64,000 nucleotides of DNA from Microbacterium horticulturae (GTDB taxonomy: Bacteria > Actinomycetota > Actinomycetes > Actinomycetales > Microbacteriaceae): NCBI RefSeq assembly GCF_029094505.1, contig NZ_CP119108.1, positions 186,001 to 250,000 on the forward strand, given 5' to 3'. Shown piece by piece: positions 7,646-15,498 of the stretch. The notes under the pieces are model-generated. The model saw only the letters and a program-made list of their open reading frames with translations. It did no database searches and had not been told where the DNA came from. The position numbers and the translations under genes are program-made. Numbering within the stretch: the first letter of the stretch is position 1; every line of letters starts with the position of its first letter.

Positions 7646-8623
7646 GTGAGCGGTCCGACACGTGTGGACGATGTCCTTTATCCGGACATCGAGCCTTACG
7701 ACAGCGGGATGCTGCTGGTCGGCGACGGGCAGCGGGTGTACTGGGAGCAGAGCGGTAACCCTGATGGCAAGCCCGTGGTGTTCCTGCACGGAGGGCCGGG
7801 CAGCGGCACGTCCGCATGGCACCGGCGCTTCTTCGACCCGGAGCGCTACCGCATCGTCCTTCTCGACCAGCGCGGCTGCGGCAAGTCGACCCCGCACGTC
7901 TCCGATCCCGACGCCGACCTGCGTCACAACACCACCTGGTACCTCGTGGCCGACCTCGAGCTGCTGCGCAAGAACCTCGGCATCGACCGCTGGATGGTGT
8001 TCGGCGGGTCGTGGGGCAGCGCGCTCGCGCTTGCATACGCGCAGGCGCATTCGTCGTCGGTGAGCGAGATCGTGCTGCGCGGAGTCTTCACACTCCAGCG
8101 GCATGAGCTCGAGTGGTTCTACGAGGGCGGGGCGGCGGCGCTGTTCCCCGACAAGTGGGAAGAGTTCATCGCCCCCATCCCGGTGCTCGAGCGCTCACGC
8201 ATGATCGAGGCGTACCACCGCCGGCTGACCGACCCCGATCCGTCCGTGCATGTGCCGGCGGCGGTGGCGTGGTCGCGCTGGGAGGCAGAGACGATCTCGC
8301 TGCTGCCAGACGAGGAGAGGGTGGCCGAGGCCGTCGAGCCCGACCACGCCGTGGCGTTCGCGCGCATCGAGAATCACTACTTCCTCAACCGCGGATGGTT
8401 CGGTGACCATCAGCTCATCGCCGGGGTGGCGTCGCTGCGCGGCATCCCGGCCGTCATCGTCCAGGGCCGCTACGACGTGTGCACCCCGATGATGACCGCG
8501 TGGGAGCTGCACCGTGCCTGGCCCGAGGCCGAGTTCGTGGTGGTGGATGACGCGGGTCACGCCGCGAGCGAGCCCGGCATCGCGCGGGCGCTGCGCGCCG
8601 CGACCGACCGCCTCGCGGGCTGA
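7646..8623 (+). CDS. pip: proline iminopeptidase
   Basis: A 325-residue cytoplasmic S33 peptidase that removes N-terminal proline from peptides (EC 3.4.11.5). It shows the family start (LYPDIEPYDSGML), oxyanion loop FLHGGPGSGTS, the DQRGCGKSTPH motif specific to this family, the nucleophile elbow GGSWGS, an Asp in QGRYDVCTP and the His in DDAGHAASE. GTG 7646 is preferred: GGGGGG lies about 6 nt upstream and it aligns with the usual N-terminus. An in-frame ATG at 7607 would directly abut a palindrome and has no ribosome-binding site. Likely controlled through that palindrome. Confidence 0.92.
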   Translation: MSGPTRVDDVLYPDIEPYDSGMLLVGDGQRVYWEQSGNPDGKPVVFLHGGPGSGTSAWHRRFFDPERYRIVLLDQRGCGKSTPHVSDPDADLRHNTTWYLVADLELLRKNLGIDRWMVFGGSWGSALALAYAQAHSSSVSEIVLRGVFTLQRHELEWFYEGGAAALFPDKWEEFIAPIPVLERSRMIEAYHRRLTDPDPSVHVPAAVAWSRWEAETISLLPDEERVAEAVEPDHAVAFARIENHYFLNRGWFGDHQLIAGVASLRGIPAVIVQGRYDVCTPMMTAWELHRAWPEAEFVVVDDAGHAASEPGIARALRAATDRLAG

Positions 8624-8654
8624 GCCCGGCTGCGGCCCGCCGCTGGCGGGGCGG

Positions 8655-8678
8655 GGGCAAATTCATATGAATTTGCCC
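8655..8678. terminator. 24-bp perfect palindrome downstream of pip
   Basis: A perfect palindrome with half-site GGGCAAATTCAT, between the convergent pip and mdh genes. RNA from either strand would fold into a fully paired stem with almost no loop, so it may act as a bidirectional terminator, but there is no T-run. Confidence 0.45.
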
Positions 8679-8680
8679 TG

Positions 8681-8728
8681 TGCACATCAAACCGGCGACA
8701 GATTGATGTGCAGTGGACGGTTTGATGT
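8681..8728. repeat. inverted repeat with TGCACATCAA arms
   Basis: TGCACATCAA (8681-8690) is repeated inverted as TTGATGTGCA (8703-8712), and ACATCAAACC (8684-8693) pairs again with GGTTTGATGT (8719-8728). Two alternative hairpins share one left arm. It sits between convergent genes beside the 24-bp palindrome, so the whole block may be a mobile palindromic element. Confidence 0.6.
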
Positions 8729-8765
8729 ACAACGGGCGGTCCGGCGCGCGGCCCCCGCGCGCCGG

Positions 8766-9776
8766 TTAGAGCAGCCCCGCCACCGCCTCGCGCTCGCCGA
8801 CCAGCTCGGCGACCGACGCGGCGATGCGGGCCCGGGCTCGGGCATCCACGTCCAGTCCCTCGACGGTGCGGTATCCCGACCCGTCGCTCGTGACCGGGAA
8901 CGACGACACCAACCCCTCGGGCACGCCATACTCGCCGTGTGAGACGACGGCGGCCGAGGTCCAGCCGGCGTCGGCGGGTCGGCCGAGCATCCAGTCGCGC
9001 ACGTGATCGATCGTCGCGTTCGCCGCGGAGGCGACCGACGACGACCCGCGCACCTCGATGATCTCGGCGCCGCGCTTCGCCACCCGGGGGACGAACTCGT
9101 CGTCGAGCCAGCCGGCGGCGTTCTCCGCCCCGCCGAAGCGCTCGGCCAGGGCCTGCATCGCGGGCCTGCCGTCGACCGTCGCGTGCGCGACGTCGGGGAA
9201 CTGCGACGCGGAGTGGTTGCCCCAGATAGCCACATCGCGGATCGCCCCGGCGCCCACGTCGAGCGCCGCCGCCAGCTGGCCGACCGCGCGATTGTGGTCG
9301 AGGCGGGTGAGCGCGGTGAACCGGTCGTCGGGCAGCTCGGGTGCCGCCGCGCGCGCGATGAGGGCATTGGTGTTCGCGGGGTTGCCGACCACCACGACCC
9401 GCACGTCGGGCGCCGCATGCTCCTGGATCGCCGCTCCCTGCGGTCCGAAGATCCCGGCGTTCGCTGCGAGCAGGTCGGCGCGCTCCATGCCCGGCCCGCG
9501 CGGCCGCGAGCCCACGAGCAGCGCTATGTCGCACCCGTCGAAGCCGATCGCGGCGTCGTCGGTGACCTCGACGCCGCGCAGCAGGGGAAAGGCGCCGTCT
9601 TGCAGCTCAAGCGCGGCGCCCTCGGCCGATCTCAGCCCCTGCGGAATCTCCAGCAGCCGCAGCCGCACCTCGCGGTCGGGCCCGAGCAGGTCGCCCGCCG
9701 CGATACGGAAGAGCAGGGCATAGCCGATCTGGCCGCCCGCGCCGGTGATGGTCGCGGTGACAGGTGTCTGCGCCAT
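8766..9776 (-). CDS. mdh: malate dehydrogenase
   Basis: A 336-residue NAD-dependent malate dehydrogenase of the TCA cycle, which interconverts malate and oxaloacetate. The Rossmann motif GAGGQIGYA is at residues 12-20; the substrate arginines lie in [19 protein letters not shown] and LDHNRA (catalytic Asp region) and [11 protein letters not shown] (catalytic His) are all intact. Length is normal for the actinobacterial type. The ATG at 9776 has TAGGCT 6 nt upstream and no Shine-Dalgarno, so the message is probably leaderless. It is transcribed alone; its promoter lies next to repeat block B2. Confidence 0.97.
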   Translation of the reverse strand: MAQTPVTATITGAGGQIGYALLFRIAAGDLLGPDREVRLRLLEIPQGLRSAEGAALELQDGAFPLLRGVEVTDDAAIGFDGCDIALLVGSRPRGPGMERADLLAANAGIFGPQGAAIQEHAAPDVRVVVVGNPANTNALIARAAAPELPDDRFTALTRLDHNRAVGQLAAALDVGAGAIRDVAIWGNHSASQFPDVAHATVDGRPAMQALAERFGGAENAAGWLDDEFVPRVAKRGAEIIEVRGSSSVASAANATIDHVRDWMLGRPADAGWTSAAVVSHGEYGVPEGLVSSFPVTSDGSGYRTVEGLDVDARARARIAASVAELVGEREAVAGLL

Positions 9777-9782
9777 GGTCTG

Positions 9783-9788
9783 AGCCTA
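9783..9788 (-). promoter_or_regulatory. -10 element of leaderless promoter (mdh)
   Basis: TAGGCT on the minus strand, 6 nt before the mdh ATG; same arrangement as at the GT2 and tryptophan dioxygenase genes. Confidence 0.5.
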
Positions 9789-9910
9789 TTCCGGCGAAGT
9801 GCGCGGCGGAGGTCGGGTGTTCAGAACTCCGCTGATCTGGTGGATGGATGCCGCGGCGCGCCGTCTTCGGGGCGATCGAGGCTCGGATGAGCGGAGGTCT
9901 GAACCGGGGT

Positions 9911-10003
9911 CGGTCGTTGAGCGAGCGCAGCGAGTCGAAACGAGCCTGGTGGTCGGGAGTCGTTTCGACTCGCTCGCTTCGCTCGCTCGCTCAACGACCG
10001 GGG
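9911..10003. repeat. GTTGAGCGAGCG-family repeat, copy B2 (inverted pair)
   Basis: Left arm CGGTCGTTGAGCGAGCGCAG continues through CGAGTCGAAACG. The right arm is its inverse, CGTTTCGACTCG followed by a GCTCGCTT-type expansion and CAACGACCGGGG. About 20 bp separate the arms, so the block folds into a long stem. It lies directly after the GMC gene stop and may end its transcript. A further truncated arm (GTCGTTGAGC on the minus strand) forms that gene's stop codon. Confidence 0.85.
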
Positions 10004-10004
10004 C

Positions 10005-11597
10005 TCAACGACTGGGCACGCCCCGGATCAGGTCCGCCGCCACCTCGCCGATCACGATCGCGGGGGCGTTCGTGTGCCCGCGGATGATCCGCGGCATCAC
10101 CGACGCGTCGGCCACGCGCAGTCCCTCGACCCCGCGGACGCGTAGCTCGGGGTCGACGACGGATGCGGCATCCACTCCCATCCGTGCGGTGCCGACCGGG
10201 TGGTACAGCGTGTGCGAATAGCGGCGCAGCGACAGCTCAGCACGCTCGTCGGCACTCATGCGCTCGCCGCCGGCAGGCTGCACCCAGGCGCCGGTGGTCA
10301 TAGCGCGAAGCGCGTCGGTGTCGAGCAGACGCTCGCACACGACCAGTCCGGCGCGCAGCGTCTCGGCGTCGGCCGGATCCGACAGATACCCGGGGTCGAT
10401 GAGCGGCTTCTCGTTCGGATCCGCCGATGCCAGCCGCACGGTGCCGCGGCTGCGCGGCTGCAGCAGGATCGCCCCGACCGTGATCCCCTCGCCCGGCAGC
10501 GGCACCAGGCCCTCGCCGACATACGGCGCCGCGGCGAAGATGATCTCGATGTCGGGCAGTCCGTCGCCGCCGTCGGTGCGCACGAACCCGTAGGCCTCGG
10601 CGACGTTCGACGTCAGCATGCCGCGACGCTGCGCGAGGTAGCGGACGAGCTCGGCGCGCTTCTCAGCGTTGTAGAGCGTGCCGCCGCGGACGGCGGGCGC
10701 GAGCCCGGCCACGAGGTGGTCCTGCAGGTTCGCCCCGACCTCGGGAGCGTCGACGAGCGGGTGGATGCCGCGATCACGCAGGTGATCGGCGGGTCCGATG
10801 CCGCTCAGCTGCAGCAGCTGGGGCGTGTTCACGGCTCCGCCGCAGAGGATCACCTCGCGCCGCGCGACCGCCTGCCGCGTGATCCCGTCGATCTCGACGT
10901 AGACGCCGGTGGCGCGCGTGCCCGCGAACGTCACGCGCCGCACGAGCGCGTTCGTCACCACGCGCAGGTTGCGGCGGCGGGATGCCGGGCGCAGATACGC
11001 GTCGGCGGTCGAGGCCCGCGCGCCCCGGGAGTGCGTGACCATCGTCTGCGAGAACCCCTGCGCCGCGGGAAGGTTCGCGGGCGTCACCGGATACCCGGCC
11101 TCCCGCGCGGCCTCAAGGAAGGCGACGGTGTGCGGCCGCGGGTCGCGCTGGTGCTCGACCCGCTGCGGGCCGGCGGTGCCCTGGGTCTCGTCGGCGGCGT
11201 CCTGCGTGTTCTCGACGCGGCGGAAGTAGGGGACCAGCCCTTCCCACGACCATCGCGGGCCCACGGCATCCCCCCACGCGTCGTAGTCCGCGGCGAAGCC
11301 CCGGATCCACATCATGGCGTTCAGCGACGACGATCCGCCGAGGGTCTTGCCGCGCGGCCAGTACACCGTGCGGCCCTCGAGGTGCTCCTGCGGGATGGTG
11401 TCGTAGTTCCAGTCGTAGGGTCCGCGGAAGAGCTTCGAGAACGCGGCCGGCACGTGCAGCTCGAGCGCCTTGTCGGGTCCGCCCGCCTCGAGCAGCAGCA
11501 CGTCGGTGTGCGGATCCTCGCTCAGGCGCGCGGCCAGGGCGGCGCCCGCCGACCCCGCCCCGACGACGATGTAGTCGGCGTGCAGCGGTCGGCTCAC
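10005..11597 (-). CDS. GMC-family oxidoreductase (choline/alcohol dehydrogenase type)
   Basis: A 530-residue FAD-dependent alcohol oxidase or dehydrogenase. It begins with the ADP-binding motif DYIVVGAGSAGAALAARLSE, followed by LLLEAGG, the GMC signature-1 region (WPRGKTLGGSSSLNAMMW) and signature 2 (GAVNTPQLLQLSGIGP). The C-terminal block SHTLYHPVGTARMG carries the catalytic His, and NAPAIVIGE closes the FAD site. The start is GTG 11597, whose GTGA overlaps the stop of the upstream aldehyde dehydrogenase, so the two are translationally coupled. The pair would oxidise an alcohol to an aldehyde and then to an acid. The stop codon falls in a fragment of the B repeat. Confidence 0.92.
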   Translation of the reverse strand: MSRPLHADYIVVGAGSAGAALAARLSEDPHTDVLLLEAGGPDKALELHVPAAFSKLFRGPYDWNYDTIPQEHLEGRTVYWPRGKTLGGSSSLNAMMWIRGFAADYDAWGDAVGPRWSWEGLVPYFRRVENTQDAADETQGTAGPQRVEHQRDPRPHTVAFLEAAREAGYPVTPANLPAAQGFSQTMVTHSRGARASTADAYLRPASRRRNLRVVTNALVRRVTFAGTRATGVYVEIDGITRQAVARREVILCGGAVNTPQLLQLSGIGPADHLRDRGIHPLVDAPEVGANLQDHLVAGLAPAVRGGTLYNAEKRAELVRYLAQRRGMLTSNVAEAYGFVRTDGGDGLPDIEIIFAAAPYVGEGLVPLPGEGITVGAILLQPRSRGTVRLASADPNEKPLIDPGYLSDPADAETLRAGLVVCERLLDTDALRAMTTGAWVQPAGGERMSADERAELSLRRYSHTLYHPVGTARMGVDAASVVDPELRVRGVEGLRVADASVMPRIIRGHTNAPAIVIGEVAADLIRGVPSR

Positions 11598-13672
11598 GAA
11601 CGCATCGCCTTCGTGAGCGTGGCGATCAGGCCCGGCACGCTGTGGTGCATGTCCCACCGGGTGAGGCCTTCGCTCACGGCCGTGCCGGTGCGCGCGTCGA
11701 CGAACCACGGCGGCTTGGGCAGGACCGAGAAACGACCTCGCCCGCCCAGCGACCGCGGGAAGGGGCGGAACGGCCCTCGCATGACCGACCGCTCCACGTG
11801 GTCGAGCAGCAGCGTGTTGTGCACGACGCCGATGCCGCTGGACACCTCCTCGAGCGTGCCGCCGGGGAACGCGCCCCACGACAGCACGGGCGTGGCGAAC
11901 ACGATGCCCGTCCAGGCGTTGATCGCGATGCCGCCGTAGCGCAGCTCGGCGATCGCGCGCTCGAAGCCGTCGCCCAGCGCGTGCTCGGTGTCGGAGTCGA
12001 TCAGCACGTTGGCGCCGAGGGTTCCGGCGAGTCGGTCGTTCGCGTGCGCCACCGCCGCGTCGAGGAACTCCTGCCCGTTGCCGGGCAGCTCGACGACGCC
12101 CAGTACCGGTGAGAAGTACTCGGTCTGCTCGAGGGCCGTGGCGTCGTCGCCGGCGCCGATCTCGACGAGCGCGCGCGTGTGGTCCGCGCACCACTTGGCG
12201 TCGGGATAGTCGGTGGATGCCGCAGCCAGCTTGCCCTCGCTGTTGGGGTACCAGACGGGTCGCTGTGGGGCATCCGCGTACGCGGCGCGCAGCGCCTGCA
12301 GAAACTCGTCGCGCTGCGCCCAATCGCGGCTCATGATCACGACCTGGCCGGCGATGCAGTTGTGCCCGCTGTTATGCAGCCGCATCGTCGCGATGTGCGA
12401 CGCCTGGTAGGCAAGGTCGGCCTTCGACCAGCGGCCCGGCACGACGATGATCGGGGAGACGCCGCCCAGCTCGGCGGTGATGGGCGTGGCCAGCTTCGGG
12501 TCGTCGGCCGCGCGACGCCGGGCTGCCTCGTCGCCCGTGCCCCACACGATGGCGTCGAACGTCGTGGCCGCCCCAGTGATGTGCACGTGAGTGAAGGCCT
12601 CGTGCCCGGTCAGGTACGCGCCGACGTCGCCGGCACCGCGCACGACGCGCAGAAAGCCGGGCTCGACCAGCGGAGCCAGCGCCCGCTCGTAGATCGGCAC
12701 GAGCGCATCCTGCGTCGGGTTGACCTTCAGCACGCTGACGCGGTTGGCTGCCAGCAGCTCATAGAACACGTCGAGCACCGGGATCGCCGTGATGTTACCC
12801 GCGCCCAGCACGAGTCCCACGGTGGCGGATTCGTCGGGATGCCGCTGCCCCAGCCCCGCGTCGGTCCGCGCCTGCGCGCCGCTGACGCCCGGCTCGAACC
12901 ACACCTCTCCGGTGAAGCCCGAGAGCAGGATACGGTCCATTCCCTCGGCCGGGAACACATGCGCCCGCACCCGGTCCCCGGGCGCAGCATCCATTCGGAC
13001 CCCGTGCAGAGGGCTTGCGCCGTCGTCGAGCCGACGCAGCGTCGCGATGTAGCCGTCGATGGCCTCGAGCACCGCGTACGGGCCGGCCAGCCACTCTTCG
13101 CCGAACAGCGGATTCGACTCGTCGAGACCCTTCGAGCGGGCCGCGGTGGTCGCCCACTCTTCGGAACATGCCACGACGGCCGCGCGCACCCGCTCGAACA
13201 GCCGGGCCCGCTGGTCGAGCGTGAGCAGCGTCCAGGCGCGGGCGCCCGTCTGCACGGCGCCGATCGCGGCGTCGAGCGCGTCGCGCGTCCCCTCGGGAAG
13301 AGCGGGGGATGCGGCGGCCTTCCCTTTCGGTGCGGGTTTGGTCTTCGGCGCGGGCTTCGACTTCGGTGCGGGCTTGGCTTTCGGCGTGGGCTTCGCTTTC
13401 GGTGCAGCCTTCGCCTTCTGCGTGGCCACGGCGCCGGGGTCGGGCTCGTCGCCGGGGTCAGGCTCGGCGCCACCGGCCGAGGTCGTCGGGGCGTTCGTCG
13501 TGGAGGTGTCCTTATCCACAGGAGGCGCGGACGAGGCGGCATCGGCCGTCGCGGAGCGCGGCTCCGGTGTGGCGACGGAGTCCGGGGCGGAAACCTCGGC
13601 CGAAGCCTCGGTCGAAACGTCGGTGGAAACCTCGGTGGGGGACTGGTCGGGGCTGGTGTCGGCTGACGGCAC
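11594..13672 (-). CDS. aldehyde dehydrogenase with disordered N-terminal extension
   Basis: A 692-residue protein with an NAD(P)-dependent aldehyde dehydrogenase core from about residue 125. Key residues are visible: general-base Glu401 in ELGGVSP and nucleophile Cys439 in HNSGHNCIAGQ, with LGAGNITAIP for cofactor binding. Before the core lie about 80 residues of Ser/Thr/Glu/Pro-rich acidic sequence and then a Lys-Pro-Ala repeat (residues about 85-120, units like KAKPAPKSKPAPKTKP) that resembles histone-H1-like tails. Family members normally lack this. GTG 13672 has GAAGGAGAG upstream and a TAGACT hexamer at 13699-13704. It is first in an operon with the GMC enzyme. Substrate unknown. Confidence 0.9.
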   Translation of the reverse strand: MPSADTSPDQSPTEVSTDVSTEASAEVSAPDSVATPEPRSATADAASSAPPVDKDTSTTNAPTTSAGGAEPDPGDEPDPGAVATQKAKAAPKAKPTPKAKPAPKSKPAPKTKPAPKGKAAASPALPEGTRDALDAAIGAVQTGARAWTLLTLDQRARLFERVRAAVVACSEEWATTAARSKGLDESNPLFGEEWLAGPYAVLEAIDGYIATLRRLDDGASPLHGVRMDAAPGDRVRAHVFPAEGMDRILLSGFTGEVWFEPGVSGAQARTDAGLGQRHPDESATVGLVLGAGNITAIPVLDVFYELLAANRVSVLKVNPTQDALVPIYERALAPLVEPGFLRVVRGAGDVGAYLTGHEAFTHVHITGAATTFDAIVWGTGDEAARRRAADDPKLATPITAELGGVSPIIVVPGRWSKADLAYQASHIATMRLHNSGHNCIAGQVVIMSRDWAQRDEFLQALRAAYADAPQRPVWYPNSEGKLAAASTDYPDAKWCADHTRALVEIGAGDDATALEQTEYFSPVLGVVELPGNGQEFLDAAVAHANDRLAGTLGANVLIDSDTEHALGDGFERAIAELRYGGIAINAWTGIVFATPVLSWGAFPGGTLEEVSSGIGVVHNTLLLDHVERSVMRGPFRPFPRSLGGRGRFSVLPKPPWFVDARTGTAVSEGLTRWDMHHSVPGLIATLTKAMRS

Positions 13673-13720
13673 GTCGCTCTCCTTCGGGCGGGGTTCTCAG
13701 TCTAGGCGTGGGATCCGGTG

Positions 13721-15223
13721 TCAGCGCCGGTGCGATCCCGTCGCGTTCGGCGAGGGGCGCGCGGGGTCGGCGCCGGCGTCGATGTCGCCTCGGCGCAGCC
13801 GGTACCGGCCGAGGGCGATCAGGCTCAGCACGATAAGCACGGCAGGAGCGATGCTGAAGCTGACGACGATGCCCGAGACCGCGGCATCCGGCTGCGTGAC
13901 CGTCATGTCGTTCGTCGACGAGACGTATCCGGTGATGGCGAGGATGATCGACAGCGCCGTCGCCCCGAGCGCCATGCCGATCGTCTCGCCGGCGGTCCAG
14001 ACGCCGCTGAAGGTTCCGGCCCGGCCGGGCCCGTTCGTGCGCTCGTCGTGCGAGATGACGTCGGGCAGCATCGCCATCGGCAGCGACTGCATGCCCGCAT
14101 AGGCGATGCCCGCGACCGCCACCGGCGCGTAGGCCCAAGCACCCGGCGCGAACTGCAGGCCGAACAGGGAGAGCGCCGCGACGGCGAAGACGACGCTGGC
14201 GAACGCGAACGTGCGCTCTTTGCCGAGGCGGCCCGCGATCGCTCCCCAGCCCGGCGCGGCCAGGAAGGCCGGCGCGATGAGCGCCGCGAACAGCAGCTCG
14301 ACGGCGGCCTCGGAGTGCAGCACCCAGGTCGCGACATACTGCGCGCCGGCGAGCATGAGCCCGGTCGCCAGAGCCTGCAACAGGTACGCCGACAGCAGGG
14401 TGCGGAACGGCGCGCTGCGCCGCAGGGTGCCGATGCCCTCGGCGTAGTGCGCGCGGATGCTGAGCCCCGCGCCCGTTGAGCGAGCGGCGGAGCCGCGAGA
14501 CGAAACGCCATTGGTGTCCCATTTCGACTCGCTTCGCTCGCTCAACGAGCGAGAGGCCGCGAGCTTTGCGACCGTCGTTGCCACCAGCATCCCGCCCGCC
14601 AGCACGATGCCGGCGACCACGCCCATCAGCAGATATCCCGTGACGGGGTCGCTCGTGAGCCGGCGCAGCGCCGGTCCGCCGGCGCCGAACAGCAGGATCG
14701 CGAGCGTCAGCACCACGACGCGCCAGGTGAGCAACCGCGTGCGCTCGTCGTAGCCCGGCGTGAGCTCGGCGGGCAGGGCGATGTACGGCACCTGGAACAG
14801 GCTGAAGGATGTCGCGGTCAACAGGAACGCGACCAGCACCCAGATCGCGCCGAACACCGGGCCGAGCGCGGGAGGCGTCGCGAAGGTCAGGGCGAAGAAC
14901 ACCCAGATCGTGCAGGCTCCGATGAGCATGAGCCGGCGGCGGGTGCCGTGGCGCGACCGGTCGCGGTCGCTGAGGGCGCCGACGATCGGGTCGATGATGA
15001 CGTCCCAGATCTTGGCCGCCGTGATGACGATGCCGGCCACGAGGGCCGCGACGCCGAGTGAGTCGGTCAGGTAGTAGGTCAGCACGAGGCCGGGCAGGGT
15101 CGCGAACCCGCCCGTGCCGATCGAGCCGATGGCATAACGGGTGATCACAGGGGGCGGCAGCCGGGGAGCGCGCGCGGGCGCGTTCGTTTCGGGTGCAGCG
15201 GCGTCGGGAGCGTCGTTGCTCAT
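13721..15223 (-). CDS. MFS transporter, GPH/sugar:cation symporter type
   Basis: A 500-residue, twelve-helix carrier of the GPH (MelB-like, MFS_2) branch, which usually couples sugar uptake to a cation. The helix 1-2 region (RYAIGSIGTGGFATL, LTYYLTDSLG) and the loop motif DPIVGALSDRDRSRHGTRR are diagnostic. The central cytoplasmic loop between helices 6 and 7 (about residues 225-251) is encoded by an inverted pair of the B repeat, which adds a hydrophilic SLSERSESK...SSRGSAARS stretch without breaking the frame. The ATG at 15223 has TACACT 6 nt upstream and no Shine-Dalgarno. It follows kynU on the same strand but is separated by repeats. Confidence 0.88.
   Translation of the reverse strand: MSNDAPDAAAPETNAPARAPRLPPPVITRYAIGSIGTGGFATLPGLVLTYYLTDSLGVAALVAGIVITAAKIWDVIIDPIVGALSDRDRSRHGTRRRLMLIGACTIWVFFALTFATPPALGPVFGAIWVLVAFLLTATSFSLFQVPYIALPAELTPGYDERTRLLTWRVVVLTLAILLFGAGGPALRRLTSDPVTGYLLMGVVAGIVLAGGMLVATTVAKLAASRSLSERSESKWDTNGVSSRGSAARSTGAGLSIRAHYAEGIGTLRRSAPFRTLLSAYLLQALATGLMLAGAQYVATWVLHSEAAVELLFAALIAPAFLAAPGWGAIAGRLGKERTFAFASVVFAVAALSLFGLQFAPGAWAYAPVAVAGIAYAGMQSLPMAMLPDVISHDERTNGPGRAGTFSGVWTAGETIGMALGATALSIILAITGYVSSTNDMTVTQPDAAVSGIVVSFSIAPAVLIVLSLIALGRYRLRRGDIDAGADPARPSPNATGSHRR
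14472..14551. repeat. GTTGAGCGAGCG-family repeat, copy B3, inside a coding sequence
   Basis: Left arm CCGTTGAGCGAGCGGCGGAG and right arm TTTCGACTCGCTTCGCTCGC with CAACGAGCGAG form an inverted pair wholly inside the MFS gene. The reading frame crosses the repeat without a stop. Confidence 0.85.
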
Positions 15224-15229
15224 CCCGTC

Positions 15230-15235
15230 AGTGTA
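15230..15235 (-). promoter_or_regulatory. -10 element of leaderless promoter (MFS gene)
   Basis: TACACT on the minus strand, 6 nt before the ATG of the MFS gene, with no ribosome-binding site between them. Confidence 0.45.
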
Positions 15236-15268
15236 TGTCGCGGGCGGCCCGAGAACTGGTCGACGTCC

Positions 15269-15343
15269 GGTCGTTGAGCGAGCGCAGCGACCCGAAGCGA
15301 CGTCGACGCGGCGGAGTGTTTCGACTCGTCGCTGCGCTCTGCC
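15269..15343. repeat. GTTGAGCGAGCG-family repeat, copy B4 (diverged inverted pair)
   Basis: Left arm GGTCGTTGAGCGAGCGCAGC, right arm GTTTCGACTCGTCGCTGCGC; more diverged than B2 or B5. It lies just upstream of the MFS promoter. Confidence 0.75.
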
Positions 15344-15353
15344 GCCCCAGAGC

Positions 15354-15411
15354 TTCAGTCGTCACGGATTACCGCTTCACGCGAAGAAGACGGTCATCTG
15401 TGACGACGGAA
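15354..15411. repeat. 58-bp palindromic repeat, copy A4
   Basis: Arms TTCAGTCGTCACGGATTACC and CGGTCATCTGTGACGACGGAA. It starts 72 bp before A5 in the same orientation, making a tandem pair like A1-A2. Confidence 0.85.
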
Positions 15412-15425
15412 CCGCGCCCAAGAAT

Positions 15426-15483
15426 TTCAGTCGTCACAGATGACCGTTCTGCGCGACCAAAACGGTCATCTGTGACAACTGAA
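15426..15483. repeat. 58-bp palindromic repeat, copy A5 (best-conserved)
   Basis: Nearly perfect palindrome: two 23-bp arms differing at one position (left arm begins TTCAGTCGTCACAGATGACC) around a 12-bp centre. It ends 16 bp before the kynU stop codon and may serve as its terminator. Confidence 0.9.
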
Positions 15484-15498
15484 GAAAGCGCTCCTCGC

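Noticed and set aside
12179..13666. 495-codon plus-strand frame opposite the aldehyde dehydrogenase gene
   Set aside because: It mirrors the codon structure of the dehydrogenase and has no family similarity; Gly/Arg-rich repeats arise from the Lys-Pro-Ala tail region.
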